Assembly: GCA_016584495.1 (NCBI GenBank)
Contig: WAID01000013.1
Location: forward strand, 1-64,000
Direction: 5' to 3'
Origin: Celoporthe dispersa
Taxonomy: Eukaryota > Ascomycota > Sordariomycetes > Diaporthales > Cryphonectriaceae
DNA length: 64,000 nt
The notes beneath the pieces are model-generated. The model ran no database searches. It was not told the DNA's origin and was given only the letters and a program-made list of their open reading frames with translations. The position numbers and the translations under genes were made by a program. Positions 1-11,892 of this stretch are shown piece after piece (the stretch's first letter is position 1; each line of letters opens with the position of its first letter).

Positions 1-157
1 TCTGCCTCTCTCTGTCCTGCCTCCTCCTGCCTGCATGGAAGCCCCGAGCGGTGGTTTGATACGGGCCATTCAGGACTTCTGCATCCCCCTGTCAGGGTCC
101 TTGGATCTCCAGACTTACCTCCTGCATGGGTCGCCCTACTCTCTCCTCCTCCTCTCC

Positions 158-286
158 TAACCCTGACCCTAACCCTGACCCTGACCCTGACCCTGACCCT
201 GACCCTGACCCTAACCCTGACCCTGACCCTGACCCTGACCCTGACCCTGACCCTAACCCTGACCCTAACCCTGACCCTAACCCTGA
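158..286. repeat. Telomere-like hexamer tract (CCCTGA/CCCTAA)n
   Basis: About twenty tandem hexamers of CCCTGA interspersed with CCCTAA, i.e. TCAGGG and TTAGGG on the other strand. TTAGGG is the telomere repeat of most filamentous ascomycetes; TCAGGG differs by one transition. The tract is flanked on both sides by non-telomeric DNA, so here it is interstitial. Translated on the plus strand it gives a Pro-Asp/Pro-Asn repeat, so it could equally be a low-complexity stretch inside an old element ORF. Confidence 0.75.
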
Positions 287-333
287 TCTATCGCTATTCC
301 CAAAAGCATTGCCGAGCGCGATTCTCTGGTTGC

Positions 334-779
334 TTGCATTCTAGAAAACTTTATCGAGATGCCTATTTGTTTTTTTTTGTAAGGGTCGCAATCTTCTCTC
401 CTATCAGATGTCGCCTGATAATTTTATCTATTGCGCTGAATGCGTTCGTTAGAATTATTCGAAATGTAATATCCTTAGTCTTTTTTCCTGCAGAGCTTCG
501 CAATATTGCTACTCAGTATCGGAAGCTAGAGAATGAGATTGAGGATTTGGAGATTAAATTGCTGCGATTTCGCTAATAGAAGCAGCTGTAGTCTGATAAG
601 ATGAAGCGTGCCCTGCGTCGTGGCATCTCTCGGATAGAGGAGTTGGATCATATGGAGGCTGAAAAGGCTGAGGCGGAGCATTTGGCCGCCGAGGAGGCTA
701 ACTATGGTATTGAGGTATTAGTGCCCGAGAGGCTATTCTCTAGGAGTTTCCCCGAGCCTAGTGTGGATGAGATTGATTA
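334..779 (+). pseudogene. Decayed element-associated ORF with CxxC motif and coiled coil
   Basis: Pieces of one protein can be followed through stops and a frameshift. First comes a short Cys-x2-Cys...Cys stretch (YCAECVR ... SKC) near 440-470, then a charged helical region (AELRNIATQYRKLENEIEDLE) at about 493-550, then a second helix rich in Glu/Ala (RRGISRIEELDHMEAEKAEA) and a C-terminal stretch ending in VDEID near 779. I recognise this architecture as a small ORF that recurs in Eurotiales genomes beside repeats, but I cannot name a Pfam family. At least one in-frame stop and a one-base slip in a T-run near 481-487 make it non-functional. Its orientation is opposite to the neighbouring Gypsy element, so it is probably a separate repeat. 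Confidence 0.5.
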
Positions 780-1299
780 ATTTATAGTAAACCTAAGTAT
801 TTTTGAGATTAGTAGGTCGGAAAATGTAGCCGGTTTATCAATTGGTCACTAATCTAGTCTAACTAGTAGATCTGATTGACTAGTAAATCCTTCGTCTTTG
901 CAAAAAATTGAGGAGATTAACTAGTCTATTATGGACTTTAGTTTGTTCAGTATTACAGATTCTGGGAATATAGATGCTAATCTTTCTGCGAGCTTGTAAT
1001 TTTTAGATAAATTTGCTGTCTTTGGTTCTTATTCCAAGCTAAGACGATCTTTCTTAATCTATGAGGATATTGTTTCGCTAATATTCTTAAATTGAATCTT
1101 TGCTGATATTAGCTAATTTTTTCTTACAAGCTTTCACTATTATTATAGCCTTTCCATTTGATAAGATATTAGTATCCTCTTTCTCTTTTGCATGCGCTCT
1201 AAATCTCTTTTATTTCCTATTATTATTCTTTATCTGGGATAATATTATTATCGTATAAGAGTTTTGCGCTAAGTGATGCTAGTTCGAAGAGTAATATAT

Positions 1300-4200
1300 A
1301 GAAGATTGGATATAATCTTTAGTATGGTATTGCGAGTTCGTAGTTGATTAGCGAGATCTTATATAGGATTTTAAAAAGTTTTAGTTTCTTATAGTCCAGT
1401 TTATTATTAAGTTTTATAGTTTTGATGTTTTTGCGAATCAGATAGATTTTATCTCCCTTTTATAAGATTGATCTTTCAATCCTCTTAGAGTTTGCGTACT
1501 GAGTTATACGTTTCTGAATAAATGCGAGTTCTGACTATAGTCCTTCTTTGATCTTTCTGAGTCTGAGCGCTTTCTTTTCTACAGCTTCTGCATTTGCTTT
1601 TAGCAATACTTCATAATAGGCTATTGGATTATACTTATAGAGTGCATAGAATAGTGAAACTCTTATAATACTGATATCTGCACTATTGTATGCGAATTGC
1701 GCTAATAGTAGTAGTTCGATCCAATTATTCTACTTCTAATTGATATAGTGCCTAAGGTATTATTCTATAATTTGGTTAGTTTGTTTTGTTTGTTTATCTA
1801 TCTGCGGATAGAATGCAGTTGATATCTTGTATGCAGCTCTGAGCTATTTTATGAGCAATGTTTAGAAGTTTGATGCAAACTTCCTATCTCTATCCGAGAT
1901 AAGTTTCTATAGTATCTTATAATTGGCTATTATAGTTTTGAAGAATATGTATGCGAGTTTTTCTGCTATACTGCTTTCCTTATAGGGTAGGAAGTAAGCA
2001 TATTTGCTTAATTTGCAAACTACTACTAAAATACTATCGAACTGTACTTTAGTTAAGGGTTTTCGTAAAAGGGATAGCTTGATAATAAAGTCTAGGCTAA
2101 TGGATTGCCAAATAGCTATAGATATCAGTAAAGATTGCAGTAATCTGTAAAGCTTGTATTATTCTGCCTTATTTTTCTTGCAGCTATCGTATATTCTAAG
2201 GATATCTTTTATCCTTTTTCTGAGTCTTAGAGAGTCCTAATGCCTTTGGATTCTTTTATAAGTTGCTCTGACTCCCTAATATCCGTATGCAGGTATGCTA
2301 TATATATTCCTAATATATTCGTTTTATTCTGCTAGAGTCATATTTTCTGGGTTCTTCCTTTGATATGCGACTCTAAGTATCGCATTAATTTCCTATATTT
2401 ATATAAGATTGCTATTCTTGTCTATGCTGAGGAGTATCTATTTTTCGATATCTATATCTGATCGAAGATTTGATTGTTTGCTGAGAGCGTCTGCTTTAAT
2501 GTTTTCTTTTCCTGGAATATGGATTATCTTGATATCGAACTGGAAGAGAAATTCTGCCTATCGAATCTATCATCTATTTAAGATCTTAGTTATTGTGAAT
2601 ATTATAAGGTTTTTGTGATCTATAAATACTTTAATTGGCAATTTTGCTTTGATTAGATAGTGTTGCTATTCTTGGAATGCGTATACTATTGCTATAAGTT
2701 CCTTATTTGGAATCCCGTATTGTAATTCTAGCTTGCTGAATTTTTTCGAAAAGTTCGCTATAAGTTTTGGCTATCCTTAATTGTCTTTTTAGATCAGTTT
2801 TGCACTGCATCTATACTTTAATGCATCAGGTACGATCTCGAATTCTCGTATTAGATCGGCTTCTTCGAGGATTAGGTCTTTCGCAATCTTAGTCTTGATA
2901 ATCTCAAAGGCTTCCCATTCTTCCTTATCCTATCAGAACGCTTCGCTTTTCTTTGTCAAGTTTATTAATAATTTGGCAATTATCGAGTAATTGCTAATAA
3001 ATTATTGATAGAAGTTTGCGTATTCGAGGAATGCTCTAATATCTTTTATTATCTTAGGGATTGGCTAATTGCATAATGCTTTAATCTTATCTTTTTGCAT
3101 CTATATATAGCCCAGCTTAATAGTATATCCAAGATAGTCAACTTTTTGAATATAAAAGTAATTCTTAGTTAGTTCTATGAGAAGTTTATTATTTTGAAGC
3201 ATTTATAAGATTGTCTATATATATTTTCTGTATTTCTTATAATCCTTAGAGTAGATAAGAATATTATTAAGGTAGGCGATAATAAAGATATTGAGATATT
3301 CGCATAAGATATGATTGATTATTTCTTGGAAAGATGCTAGCGCATTGGTTAGTCCAAAAAGTATGATCTGGTATTCGAAATATTCATAGCGAGTTCTGAA
3401 AGCTATCTTCCATTCTTTTCCTTCCTTAATATATATATAATAGTAGCTTTCTTTAAGATCGAGTATTGTGAATTATTATACGCTATATAATCGATCTTTG
3501 AGCTCCTTAATAAGTAATAAAAGGTATCGATTTTTAATAATAATATTATTGAGCTATTTATAATCTATGCAAAGTCTAAGTTTACTATTTTTCTTAAGTA
3601 CAAATATTATAGAGTATTTTGCTGGGAATTGTAATAATCTGATATATCTTTGCTTAAGATTCTCGTTCAAGTACTTCTTAAGTGCTTCGAATTCTGCTTT
3701 ATTCAGGCTATAAATTAGCTTGAATCCTAGTTTAGTCTCTTCTTTCAGAAGGATCTTATAGTCGAATAATCCATATTCTAGAAATCTGTTTTTGAACTTT
3801 TCTGAGAATAGTTTTGTGAATTCTTGATATTCTCTCGAAATTCCTTTGAATATTAGTATAGGTCTTTCTTCGATTTCTGCTATCTAGAGAAATAAGAGAT
3901 ACTATTGAGCGTTCTTTTTCTCGTTTTGGGATACTTCCAGATAGCTTCCCTATAAGCTATTGGTCGTATTGGATTTTAGTTATTCCTTTTCCCTTATTAG
4001 GCGATCTAAATTAGTATTCATAATCTATTATAGCTTATTAATTCTTTTTCTTGGAAGACTAATCTCTTTATAATTCCAAAGTCTATATTTATCGCTTTAT
4101 AATATGCTTTTTCTTTATATCCAGCTGCTATCTATTATAATATATAATTCATCTTCAATCTTTTTTCATAGATCTGAAGATTCTATAATCTTTCTCTATA

Positions 4201-5399
4201 AGCTATCGATTCCTGCTAATTTGAAGGTATGTATAGATCTATTTGAATGCCTTTTCCTTAGATTATGCTCAGTGATTGGATCCTGCTTTTCATCTTTGAT
4301 TGCGATTATCTCTTTGGATATAGCTTATTCCCAAAAGATCTAGCTAATAGTCTAATCGATTCAAAGATTATGCTTTTTAAGCTAAGAAAATTCTAAAATC
4401 AGCATATGCTATATTATATTTGTGATATCAAAAGTAACATATATCGTAAAGCTTTAAATAAATATTAGTAGATAATTAATCTCTATATCTATAATATCCT
4501 AATTATATAAAATAAGTTTTCCTTTTATAGTACTAAGAATATAGAATTCTTTCTTATACTGCTATAGTATCTATACTGTATTGATTATTTATAGTGAAAT
4601 ATAGTTTCTTTAAGTGCTATTATTCAATAGTGCGCAATATCTCTATTTATTAATGATTATATTAAATATAATATATGCATAATTCTTTTGATTATTATGC
4701 ATAGAGACTTTATTAATCTAGATTATTTATTATTCCTTACAAGCGATCTCTTTCTTTTGGAGATTGAGTTGCTTGTTTTGCAAATCTTTTTGCTTGCTAG
4801 TAATTATATTAGCGCCTTTTCTTCTGATCTTGGTCGCTATACTATATGTCTGCTTTCTTCTATTTGTAGATCTCGTATATTCTAGTAATGCATTGCTACT
4901 ATTTGATACGCTTATTAATATATGCTTCTAAGAAGTCGTCTGGATATTCGATCCGTATGTATTCCTAGGTATAGTCGAGTTTTTTTATAAATCTGGCATT
5001 TGGTTTCTTAATAGTATGAATAATCCTATCCTGTTTTCTAATTAGGAAGCATTTATTTTCTGCTTTCTTTGCGAAGTATATTCTGCAGCTATAGTGTATA
5101 TAAGAGATTCATATGATCTCGTAATACTTCTTATAATAGTAAGCGATCTTAGAGTCTTCGTGCTTAAGAGCTTTTGCTTTTTGAAAGAGTATATGGATAA
5201 AGATCTCTCTGAGTCATTATGCTCAAATAATATACTTGATCTATTCTTATCTCAAGTTTTGTGCTGATATCCTTTCATATGCCATTTGCTTTTAGCTAAT
5301 ATTATCGTTCTCCGATTTGGGAGTCTTCGGTCGTAGTAGCTCACTTGGCTGCCTATCTGGTAAGTCTTTTTGCTCAAGTATTTCTGACACTGTGCCTTC
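1300..5399 (-). pseudogene. Retrotransposon Pol remnant (RT, RNase H, integrase)
   Basis: Conserved blocks are readable on the minus strand between stops. An RT palm block with FGLTNALASFQEIINHIL lies near 3310-3370, followed by the catalytic YLNNILIYSK (family YLDD) near 3245-3280 and the YLGYTIKLGYI block near 3105-3150. The integrase core runs from about 2130 (DFIIKLSLLRKPLTKVQFDS) through KYAYFLPYKES to ISDRDRKFASNF near 1890, as in Ty3/Gypsy integrases. RNase H should lie between about 2650 and 3000 but is too mutated to read with confidence. Both RT catalytic Asp codons after Leu read as Asn, so the enzyme would be dead. Confidence 0.8.
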
Positions 5400-6720
5400 C
5401 GAATCTGATTTTTCGGTGAAAAGTTGCATCTAATATCCTAGAAGAAACTTTCCCTGTTCTTTTCTATTATTTAGACTTTTTCTGACTGATTGTCCACTGC
5501 TTAATTATCTATCGGATTAGACGAATAATCTAAGTCGCTACTCTATAAGACTATATCATAGAGTAGACTGTATCATCCTATAGCAAGTTGCTTTTTCTCT
5601 TTAAGCTTCCTAGGGAACTATTCTAAGCCTTTTTTTCCGCAAAGTGCGATAAGTATTTATTATTATAATAGAATATCCAATTGAGATATTTATAAGCAAT
5701 AGGATCCGTCGCTTGCTCGGATAGATAGTTGTTGCTTAGCTGATTGGGTTCCTATCATCCTGCAACGTTCGCTTATTATCCCTTTTGGACGGATTGCTAT
5801 CTGAGTTTCTTAGGCTGCCTATAATCATATGCGAAATATCCTAATTTTCCATAATTAAAGCATCCTTTATTGCTTTTGCGAGTATTGCGATTTGTAGCAT
5901 CGAGTTCTATAAGTCCAGCGTAAATGCTGCTGCTTTAAGAGATACTGTACTGCTTCTTCTAATATTGGAGTTTCTTGCCCGAGTTAGCTGGAATTCTCTA
6001 AATCTAGCCTTCTCTTTTTTTAGACTTTTCTATCCGCTATTCATATAGGCGATTGTTAATGCGGATTGCCTGATTCGAGAATATCGCGAAGTCTTCCAGC
6101 CAATCCTATTTGGAGATTTTATCTTTGATTTCGTCTTTGAATCTCTTATAGTAGTATTTTATAAAGTTCTTATCTTCCTATAGAAGCTATACTGAGAGCT
6201 ATTTGAATCTAATTGTATAAGCTGAAGCTGATTTAGTCTGCTTTAGATTCATAAGTTATTAAGCTATAGTGCATTCTTCATTTAGATTACTGAAAGTTTT
6301 CTTAAAAGCTTTCTCGAAATCTGCAAAAGAGTCGAATATATTCTTAATACCTTGATTACGTGCGTTGAGATTGTCCTAATGCTCTAAGTAGTTGCGTAGA
6401 GAAGGTTCATACCAAATAAGGGCGTCTTTCTCGAAGCGAGTCCTGGCAAGAATAACTTTTTTATGCTCAGAGATGAACTGGGCAGCATAGTGTAGAAAGT
6501 ACGCCTTGCAATAGGTGAGGAATCCGTAAAGCGTCTTCTGTGCTCTATTATACATGATTGGCTTATCCATCTTGTACGCCTTATTCGCTGTGGTGGAAAC
6601 CGGGTTATTGTCCTATCGCTGCAGAGTGCGAACCTGCTTCTGAAGGTTGGCGATGGCATTGATTATCTGCTTACGCGTGGGCTTGTGGATGGATAAAGTA
6701 GGCGTCTAAAGAGCTATCGT
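5400..6720 (-). pseudogene. Retrotransposon Gag remnant with degraded zinc knuckle
   Basis: The best-preserved part is a 64-residue open stretch (6376-6570) typical of Retrotrans_gag proteins, with a Tyr/His-rich helix and a WYEPSLRNYLEH segment near its end. The frame then continues with many stops through a segment with the family's 'LMNLKQTKSASAY' pattern. It ends in a zinc knuckle near 5825-5870 that reads CFNYGKLGYFAYDY, where the family has CxxCxxxxHxxxxC. Two Cys/His positions are now Tyr, as expected from G-to-A change. It encoded the capsid/nucleocapsid protein and is not functional. Confidence 0.75.
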
Positions 6721-6777
6721 ATTCCGTATTGCTCAAGAGGGTAATACTGAACCTTTCTTGAACAAGAGTTATCAAAA

Positions 6778-7259
6778 TATTATAAGCACTGTAATAATCC
6801 GAAGATTCCTAAGTACTGATTGGGTTTATGCTAGCAAGAAAGATATCAAAAGTGTTGAGTCTTTGAATATGGAATTGTATAAGTCCTAATAAGCGATGTA
6901 AGTATTCACTGCCTTTGGGGCTATTCAATGTGTGAGACTGAATACTTAGATTGACGACTGAAGAGCTATGTATTGAATCTATCCACTGGTAATGATTATA
7001 TCCTTATATATCTAGCTCTTCAGTTCTGCCTAGAGTGCCTATATTCGAATCATTGCTAGGCAAGTCTCTGAATCGTTTGCCTAGCGATCGATTCCTCATA
7101 GGCGGTGGGTCCTGGACCCTAACCCTTGCTTACGTAATCCTGCGTTCCCTTTTTCTGCACTAGAGTGTTGGACTCTCGGCTCCAGGAAGGTCCGTTCCGG
7201 GTAGCCTGGGTGTTGTGCCATTTCTCTGTCGTGACCTGCATGTTGGATGGGTCATAACA
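6778..7259 (-). repeat. 5' LTR of the Gypsy element
   Basis: On the minus strand it begins TGTTATGACCCATCCAACAT and ends near TGCTTATAATA; the intact relative at 20948-21420 ends TGCTCATTACA, giving the short inverted TGTTATGA...TCATNACA ends of LTRs. About 480 bp, similar over its full length to 20948-21420. The terminal CA has mutated to TA here. Confidence 0.8.
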
Positions 7260-8072
7260 CTATTATATTATTTTTCCTTTGAATATAATTGGAGGAAGAA
7301 GATAAATACTTATAGCTAATATATATTTGAGAAAACAAATTCAAACTTATAATTCAGAGCTTTTTTTTTTAAATTAAACGAGAAGAAAAGCTATTAAAGA
7401 TTAATCCATTCTCTCTCTAGCCTTTTATTATTCTAGCCTTATCTATATTTCATCAATTAGCTAGCTTAATATTTTGAATCTGAGAAAGATTGAAAAGATA
7501 GAATCAAAGCTGGATTATCTTAACTATTGCTTTATTGATTCGAGCTGAAGCAATCCTTCGAATTATTCGAATCTTGATCTCTAGATTTCTCTTTAAAAAG
7601 GCTTCAGTCTATCGCTTGCCGAGAGATTGAGAATCTTCTTGAATAATTAGGATTCGCTAAGCAAAATATCTGAATTCTGAATAATTAGATAGGAATTCTA
7701 GACTTTTCTGAATGCAAATCTATTCAACTAATTTACTTTCTTAATTAATAGAAAGCTATTGTAAAGATTCAGCGCTGAGTTAATAAGTTTGTTTGCCTAT
7801 TAAACAAAGCGAAGAGTACTGAAAGGAATTCCCTATTCGACCGAAGCTTTTCGAAAAGATAAGCTTGCTTTGATGGCCTGAAGAGCGTTATTAATATCAG
7901 ATTCGGTATAGGGCATCATTATATTCAAAATAATATACAGTTAAAAAAATCAAGCAATTCGAGAAAGAATTGATTGAAAAAAAGTAGAATATATAAAGGG
8001 GGTTGAGATGGCGGTGTAGCTAGCTAGGGTGATCCATAGGGGGGGTGATCCAAAGGGGGTGGTCCGACTTAT
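7260..8072 (-). mobile_element. Truncated pogo-like (Fot1/pogo) DNA transposon, 5' end
   Basis: On the minus strand the piece starts near 8072 with a G/C-rich terminus (AGTCGGACCACCCCC) and a repeated GGATCACCCCC motif, next to a TA dinucleotide, as in pogo-superfamily TIRs. An open start near 7912 reads MMPYTESDINNALQAIKA and then KASVE.GIPFSTL. This is the helix-turn-helix N-terminus of fungal pogo transposases (family pattern Y-T-E-x-D-[IV]-x-x-A-[IL]...GVPRSTL). Stops and AT enrichment follow, and the copy ends against the Gypsy LTR at 7259. Only the DNA-binding end is present; no DDE catalytic region is visible. It lies 80 bp from the 3' end of the MFS gene. Confidence 0.65.
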
Positions 8073-8151
8073 ACTTAGAGTAGATATCTCTCTCTCTTTC
8101 TTATTATAAGAAAAAGCATCCTTGTAATATATCTTCAATGCATCGCATGCT

Positions 8152-10261
8152 TTAGCCGCTCATCACTTTAGTTCCTCTCTCATTATCAATTTTCTTAATG
8201 TTCTTATGCTCGATAGCGAAAGTAGCAAGCAGAGCAACTCCAGCAGCAGCAATAGGAAAAATATATGTGTCGTGCAAGGCATTCATATAAACTTGACGAA
8301 GAAGGTTGTAAATTTCTTTCGAGTCCGTTAAGCTTTTAAGGTTGTATGCACCAGCATTTATAATAGCGCTATCGGGAATGGAAGGCGTTAGAAATCGAGC
8401 GAAAGCTTTAAGCTGGTTCAAGAATATTGTTTGGCTAATAGACAGGCTAAGTGCACTGCGTAAGAAGTTTTAGCATGTTAATTCGGCAGTATCGCATGAT
8501 AAGACCTTTACTTACGCTCCCAGTTGAAATATAAATTGAAATGCGGCTGTAGCTTAATTAGCGATCTTGAAGCTAATATGTAAAAGCTTTCAACAATAGT
8601 ATTCTTACCATTTCCGATCGGGACTTGGTCTTCCCTAGGTGATATCAATATCATAATTCTTAACAGGAGAACGAAGTATTTACTCACGTAAGGACAGCTT
8701 GAGCAATTGTGTAAGGCAGGTTGATAGAAAAACCAGTACCGATACCGCAAACAACAAGGAATACAGCCCAAAGAGCAGTCGGTGTATTCAGATCAAACAT
8801 CAAAAATAATCCACATCCAATCATTCCAATGGCGGTTCCAATGGTCATGAATGGAACCTACCAATCTCGTCAACTCTATGCTGTTTCCAAAAGAAAAGAA
8901 AAAATAAAAAAGCTTAAAGGAATTCAAAACTCACGTAGTAACCAAGTAACGTGACAAGTGCACCTGAAAGGACCACGCCAAACATTTGCGGTATCGCGAG
9001 AGCTAGAAACTGCGTTCCACTCTCCGTGGCCGTCGACCCTTTCACGGCTTGGAAATATATAGGAAGGTAGTATCCATACTGTCAGTTCATTAGCCGCTTA
9101 GAATTTTCTTTTCCTCCGGAAAAACGAGATAGAGACTAACGACATATGTAGGCATCGCGAAAAAAAAGCTGAAAAAGGCCACCGAAGACCATCGATCGCT
9201 GTTTCAGAAGCCACAATGGGAAGGTTGCGTCCGCTCCCTGCTTCCATTGAGCCAAGCCGAACAATCCTAGAATCAGCGGAAAGGCGACAAGCAAACCAAT
9301 GACGGTGGCCGAGTCCCAATGCTTGGTCTGTCCACCCCATTGAAAAGCGAGGAGTATGCAAATGACAGCTGATATGATGAACAGAGAGCCAAGCGGGTCC
9401 AGCTTCAGTAGCTTCTGGGAAAACGACAACGAGCTGAGCTCACTATTCTTTGAATTATTCGGTTCATCAAAGAGGAAAAATAAGAGGCATAGAACAACTG
9501 CCCCGATAGGTACGTTGCTATCAAGGCATTATTAGCATATAAACCTCAAGAGCAGATTAGCTGGATAGTTGATTTTTTTCTTACATCCAAAAACACCAGC
9601 GCCAGGTGACATATTCTGTAAACGCCCCTCCAATTACTGGACCTATGCATACAGCAACAGCAAAAGTGCTAGTGACGATACTGATGCAAAGAGGACGGTT
9701 CTTCAATCTGACAGTCTTGGTAATAATAGCAAGTGATCCCTGGAACAAGCCAGCAGCGCCAGTACCGGCAACAGCGCGACCGACAATAAAGATAGCAGAG
9801 GAAGGCGCGGCAGCGCAGAGTATTGAACCAACTAGGCTAGGTTAACCCGAGACCAAAATGACTAGTCTTAAAAAAAATCAGAACTTGCCTTCAAATATCG
9901 CAACGCATGTCATGAACACGAATTTGACATTAACAAATCGATAGAGTTTCCCGAGAGTCGGCTGAAAGGCGGTAATGGTCATGAGGTAGCCGCTACCGTA
10001 CCAAGCGATGTCGTTGAGAGAGTTGAACTCAGTCGTGATACTCGGTATCGCTGTGCCAATGATGGTGGCATCGAGCGCCATGACGAAGGTCCCGCAGAAG
10101 AGGCTTGCAATAAGCAGGTAAAGGCGGAGGCTGCCATCAATCTCACTCCTCACTGCTTCTTTGCTGTCATTGCCCTTCGCAGATGGTTTGGGCAGCTTTT
10201 CATCTGCAACTGTGGAGACATGTGCCTCTGTTGTCGCTTCATGGGTGCCGGGGTCAGCCAT
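8152..10261 (-). CDS. MFS drug/toxin-type efflux transporter (DHA2, 14-TM), single-base frameshift
   Basis: Eight exons can be joined: 9889-10261, 9585-9831, 9141-9517, 8935-9078, 8688-8857, 8609-8634, 8516-8552 and 8152-8455. Residue landmarks are the first helix with ALDATIIGTAIPSI near 75, the MFS motif with GRAVAGTGAAGLFQG near 150, WRWCFW...NVPIG near 205 and a GIGTGFSINLPY motif in the C-terminal half. These place it with the 14-helix DHA2 exporters that accompany fungal metabolite clusters; the plasma membrane is the likely site. The frame breaks once, at the A8 run (T8 in the coding strand) at 9160-9167. Removing one base makes the spliced length 559 codons with every intron phase matching. 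The first intron is GC-AG (9832-9888). I chose ATG 10261 because the upstream in-frame start at 10327 is TTG. The substrate is unknown. Confidence 0.85.
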
Positions 10262-11892
10262 GATTGTGTTCACTCTGGAATTGGAATTCGGACGTTTGAT
10301 GAATGCCACTGTAGAGCTAGCTGTCAAGGGATTGATGGTGTTTTAGTCTCAAGATTGGGGGTAAGCAGAAGTCGCAGAAGAAGGGAATGTCCGGCGACGT
10401 TCGTTCTGACGATATTCTCCCAAGACAGCAAGAAAAGGCCGAACGATTATTGGCAAACTGCGTTCAGTGCCGCTTGAATCCCTGGTCATTTCATGATGGG
10501 GCCCCCAACGAGCTAACCAATGAAATATGACAGCTAATCGCGCTATTCATCTCAATGCAAAAAGACCATGCTACGGTACCTCCCGACCGGTGAAGGAGCC
10601 CAGAGCTCCGTAGATGCACAAAAGTAAGCTGAGCGGACCGGATTATGGTGCCACGGAAAGGATGGCTCGAGTGGGTCCCACAGGGCTAAAAAGTGGGTGC
10701 AAGCTTTACATACCACGCCACTACGGGTAGTATATGGATCATGTTCCAAGCTGAAGCGGAGAGCCTGGTAGGATAGCAATCGCTAGAACCTTGTTCAAAA
10801 AGGTCGAAGTGAACAATTCCAACCGCCCCCAAGCAATTACAGTACCCTGTAACACTTACTTTAAAATGTAGAGATAAGGCTGAGCACAAATCGGGAATTT
10901 CTAGCAATCTTGCTTCACTGGCCCTTGCTTCAACACCTCTATGTGTACGATGCAGCTTCACAACAGAGCACTGCAGAAAGTATCAAGCCTTCAGTATTTA
11001 CTAGGATTTACATCTGCATACTGTATATCAAGGTATCTCGCACGCAAACCGGGATTGAGACTTCAGGTCGCTATTAGCATTTGTACAGTTGTAACGATCG
11101 GAACAAAATTAGGATCGATCGATGTTTCGGATCCCTTTGTATTCTTTCAGAAAGCCCCATGGGGTGTCAGTATCACTAAGTAGTAATTACTGTAGAATTG
11201 TGGTATGAATCGACCGCCACGCTTCCGGCGTTACCCCTGCTTTAAGGCTCGCCTGTTCACAGTATTTGAGGTCTTCAAATTCAAGGCTCCCGCTTACGTA
11301 CGGGACTTTTGCATTCTCCCTACACAATACCACCAACCATGGACCCCAACCACTTTCGCCACCCGCAATTTATATTTGACTCTCCTTAGCTCCGTCGCCA
11401 GGACATGACAGAGGGAGCAGTCGGCTGGGCGTTATCCTAAAGCAGCAAGCTTCTGCTGGATCCTCGGCACAGATCTCCGAGAAACATGCAGATTAGGCAG
11501 GTAGGCCTGGTCCCTATCATCAAATGGCAATTATCCGCGGACCAGCATGCAAAGCGACAGATCAGAGTTTGATAGATTGGCTTATTTGGGCGCGTGGGGG
11601 CCTTCAATAAATCCCCAATGCGTTGGGTGGTGTCTACCAAAGTTACTGCTGCCTTGATTCTATACATGTATTGCCGCTGCTACCCAAGGTAGCATTCCTA
11701 CATTAGTCTCTAGAACCTGAAATGGTGTTCTATGCTCACCATCAGTACTAACGTTGCGAACGATATTATAGAGGCTATTATTTAGGAACGAGAGCTTATT
11801 GTATTGGGAACCGCTTCGGTCAGGACCAACTTTCTAAGTTAATTGATCATATAAAATTTGAATATTCAGGAAATAATCAGCTAAGAAGCTAC
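10262..11892. other. Intergenic, no gene recognised
   Basis: Separates the MFS start from the end of P450-1. Short open frames on both strands (for example near 10941-11183 and 11437-11667) lack homology signatures, introns or good start contexts. The right part (about 11700-11890) is AT-rich. The left 300 bp should hold the MFS promoter. Confidence 0.6.

Larger units (their letters stand above)
780..7259 (-). mobile_element. RIP-degraded Ty3/Gypsy LTR retrotransposon
   Basis: Minus-strand element in LTR-gag-pol order. Gag, a CCHC knuckle remnant, reverse transcriptase and integrase cores can all be read in the expected order from about 6720 down to about 1850. Stops are frequent and changes are of the G-to-A/C-to-T kind (YLDD read as YLNN; zinc-knuckle Cys read as Tyr), which fits RIP. 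Only the 5' LTR (6778-7259) is found; nothing resembling it lies at the left end, so the element is 3' truncated or interrupted. The pol half is extremely AT-rich, while the LTR and first part of gag (about 6360-7259) are much less altered. The left boundary is approximate. Confidence 0.85.

Noticed and set aside
126..344. 72-residue open frame of Pro-Asp/Pro-Asn repeats
   Set aside because: It is only the translation of the hexamer tract; no independent coding signal.
10941..11667. Small open frames between the MFS gene and P450-1
   Set aside because: Overlapping frames on both strands with no motif or splice-supported extension.
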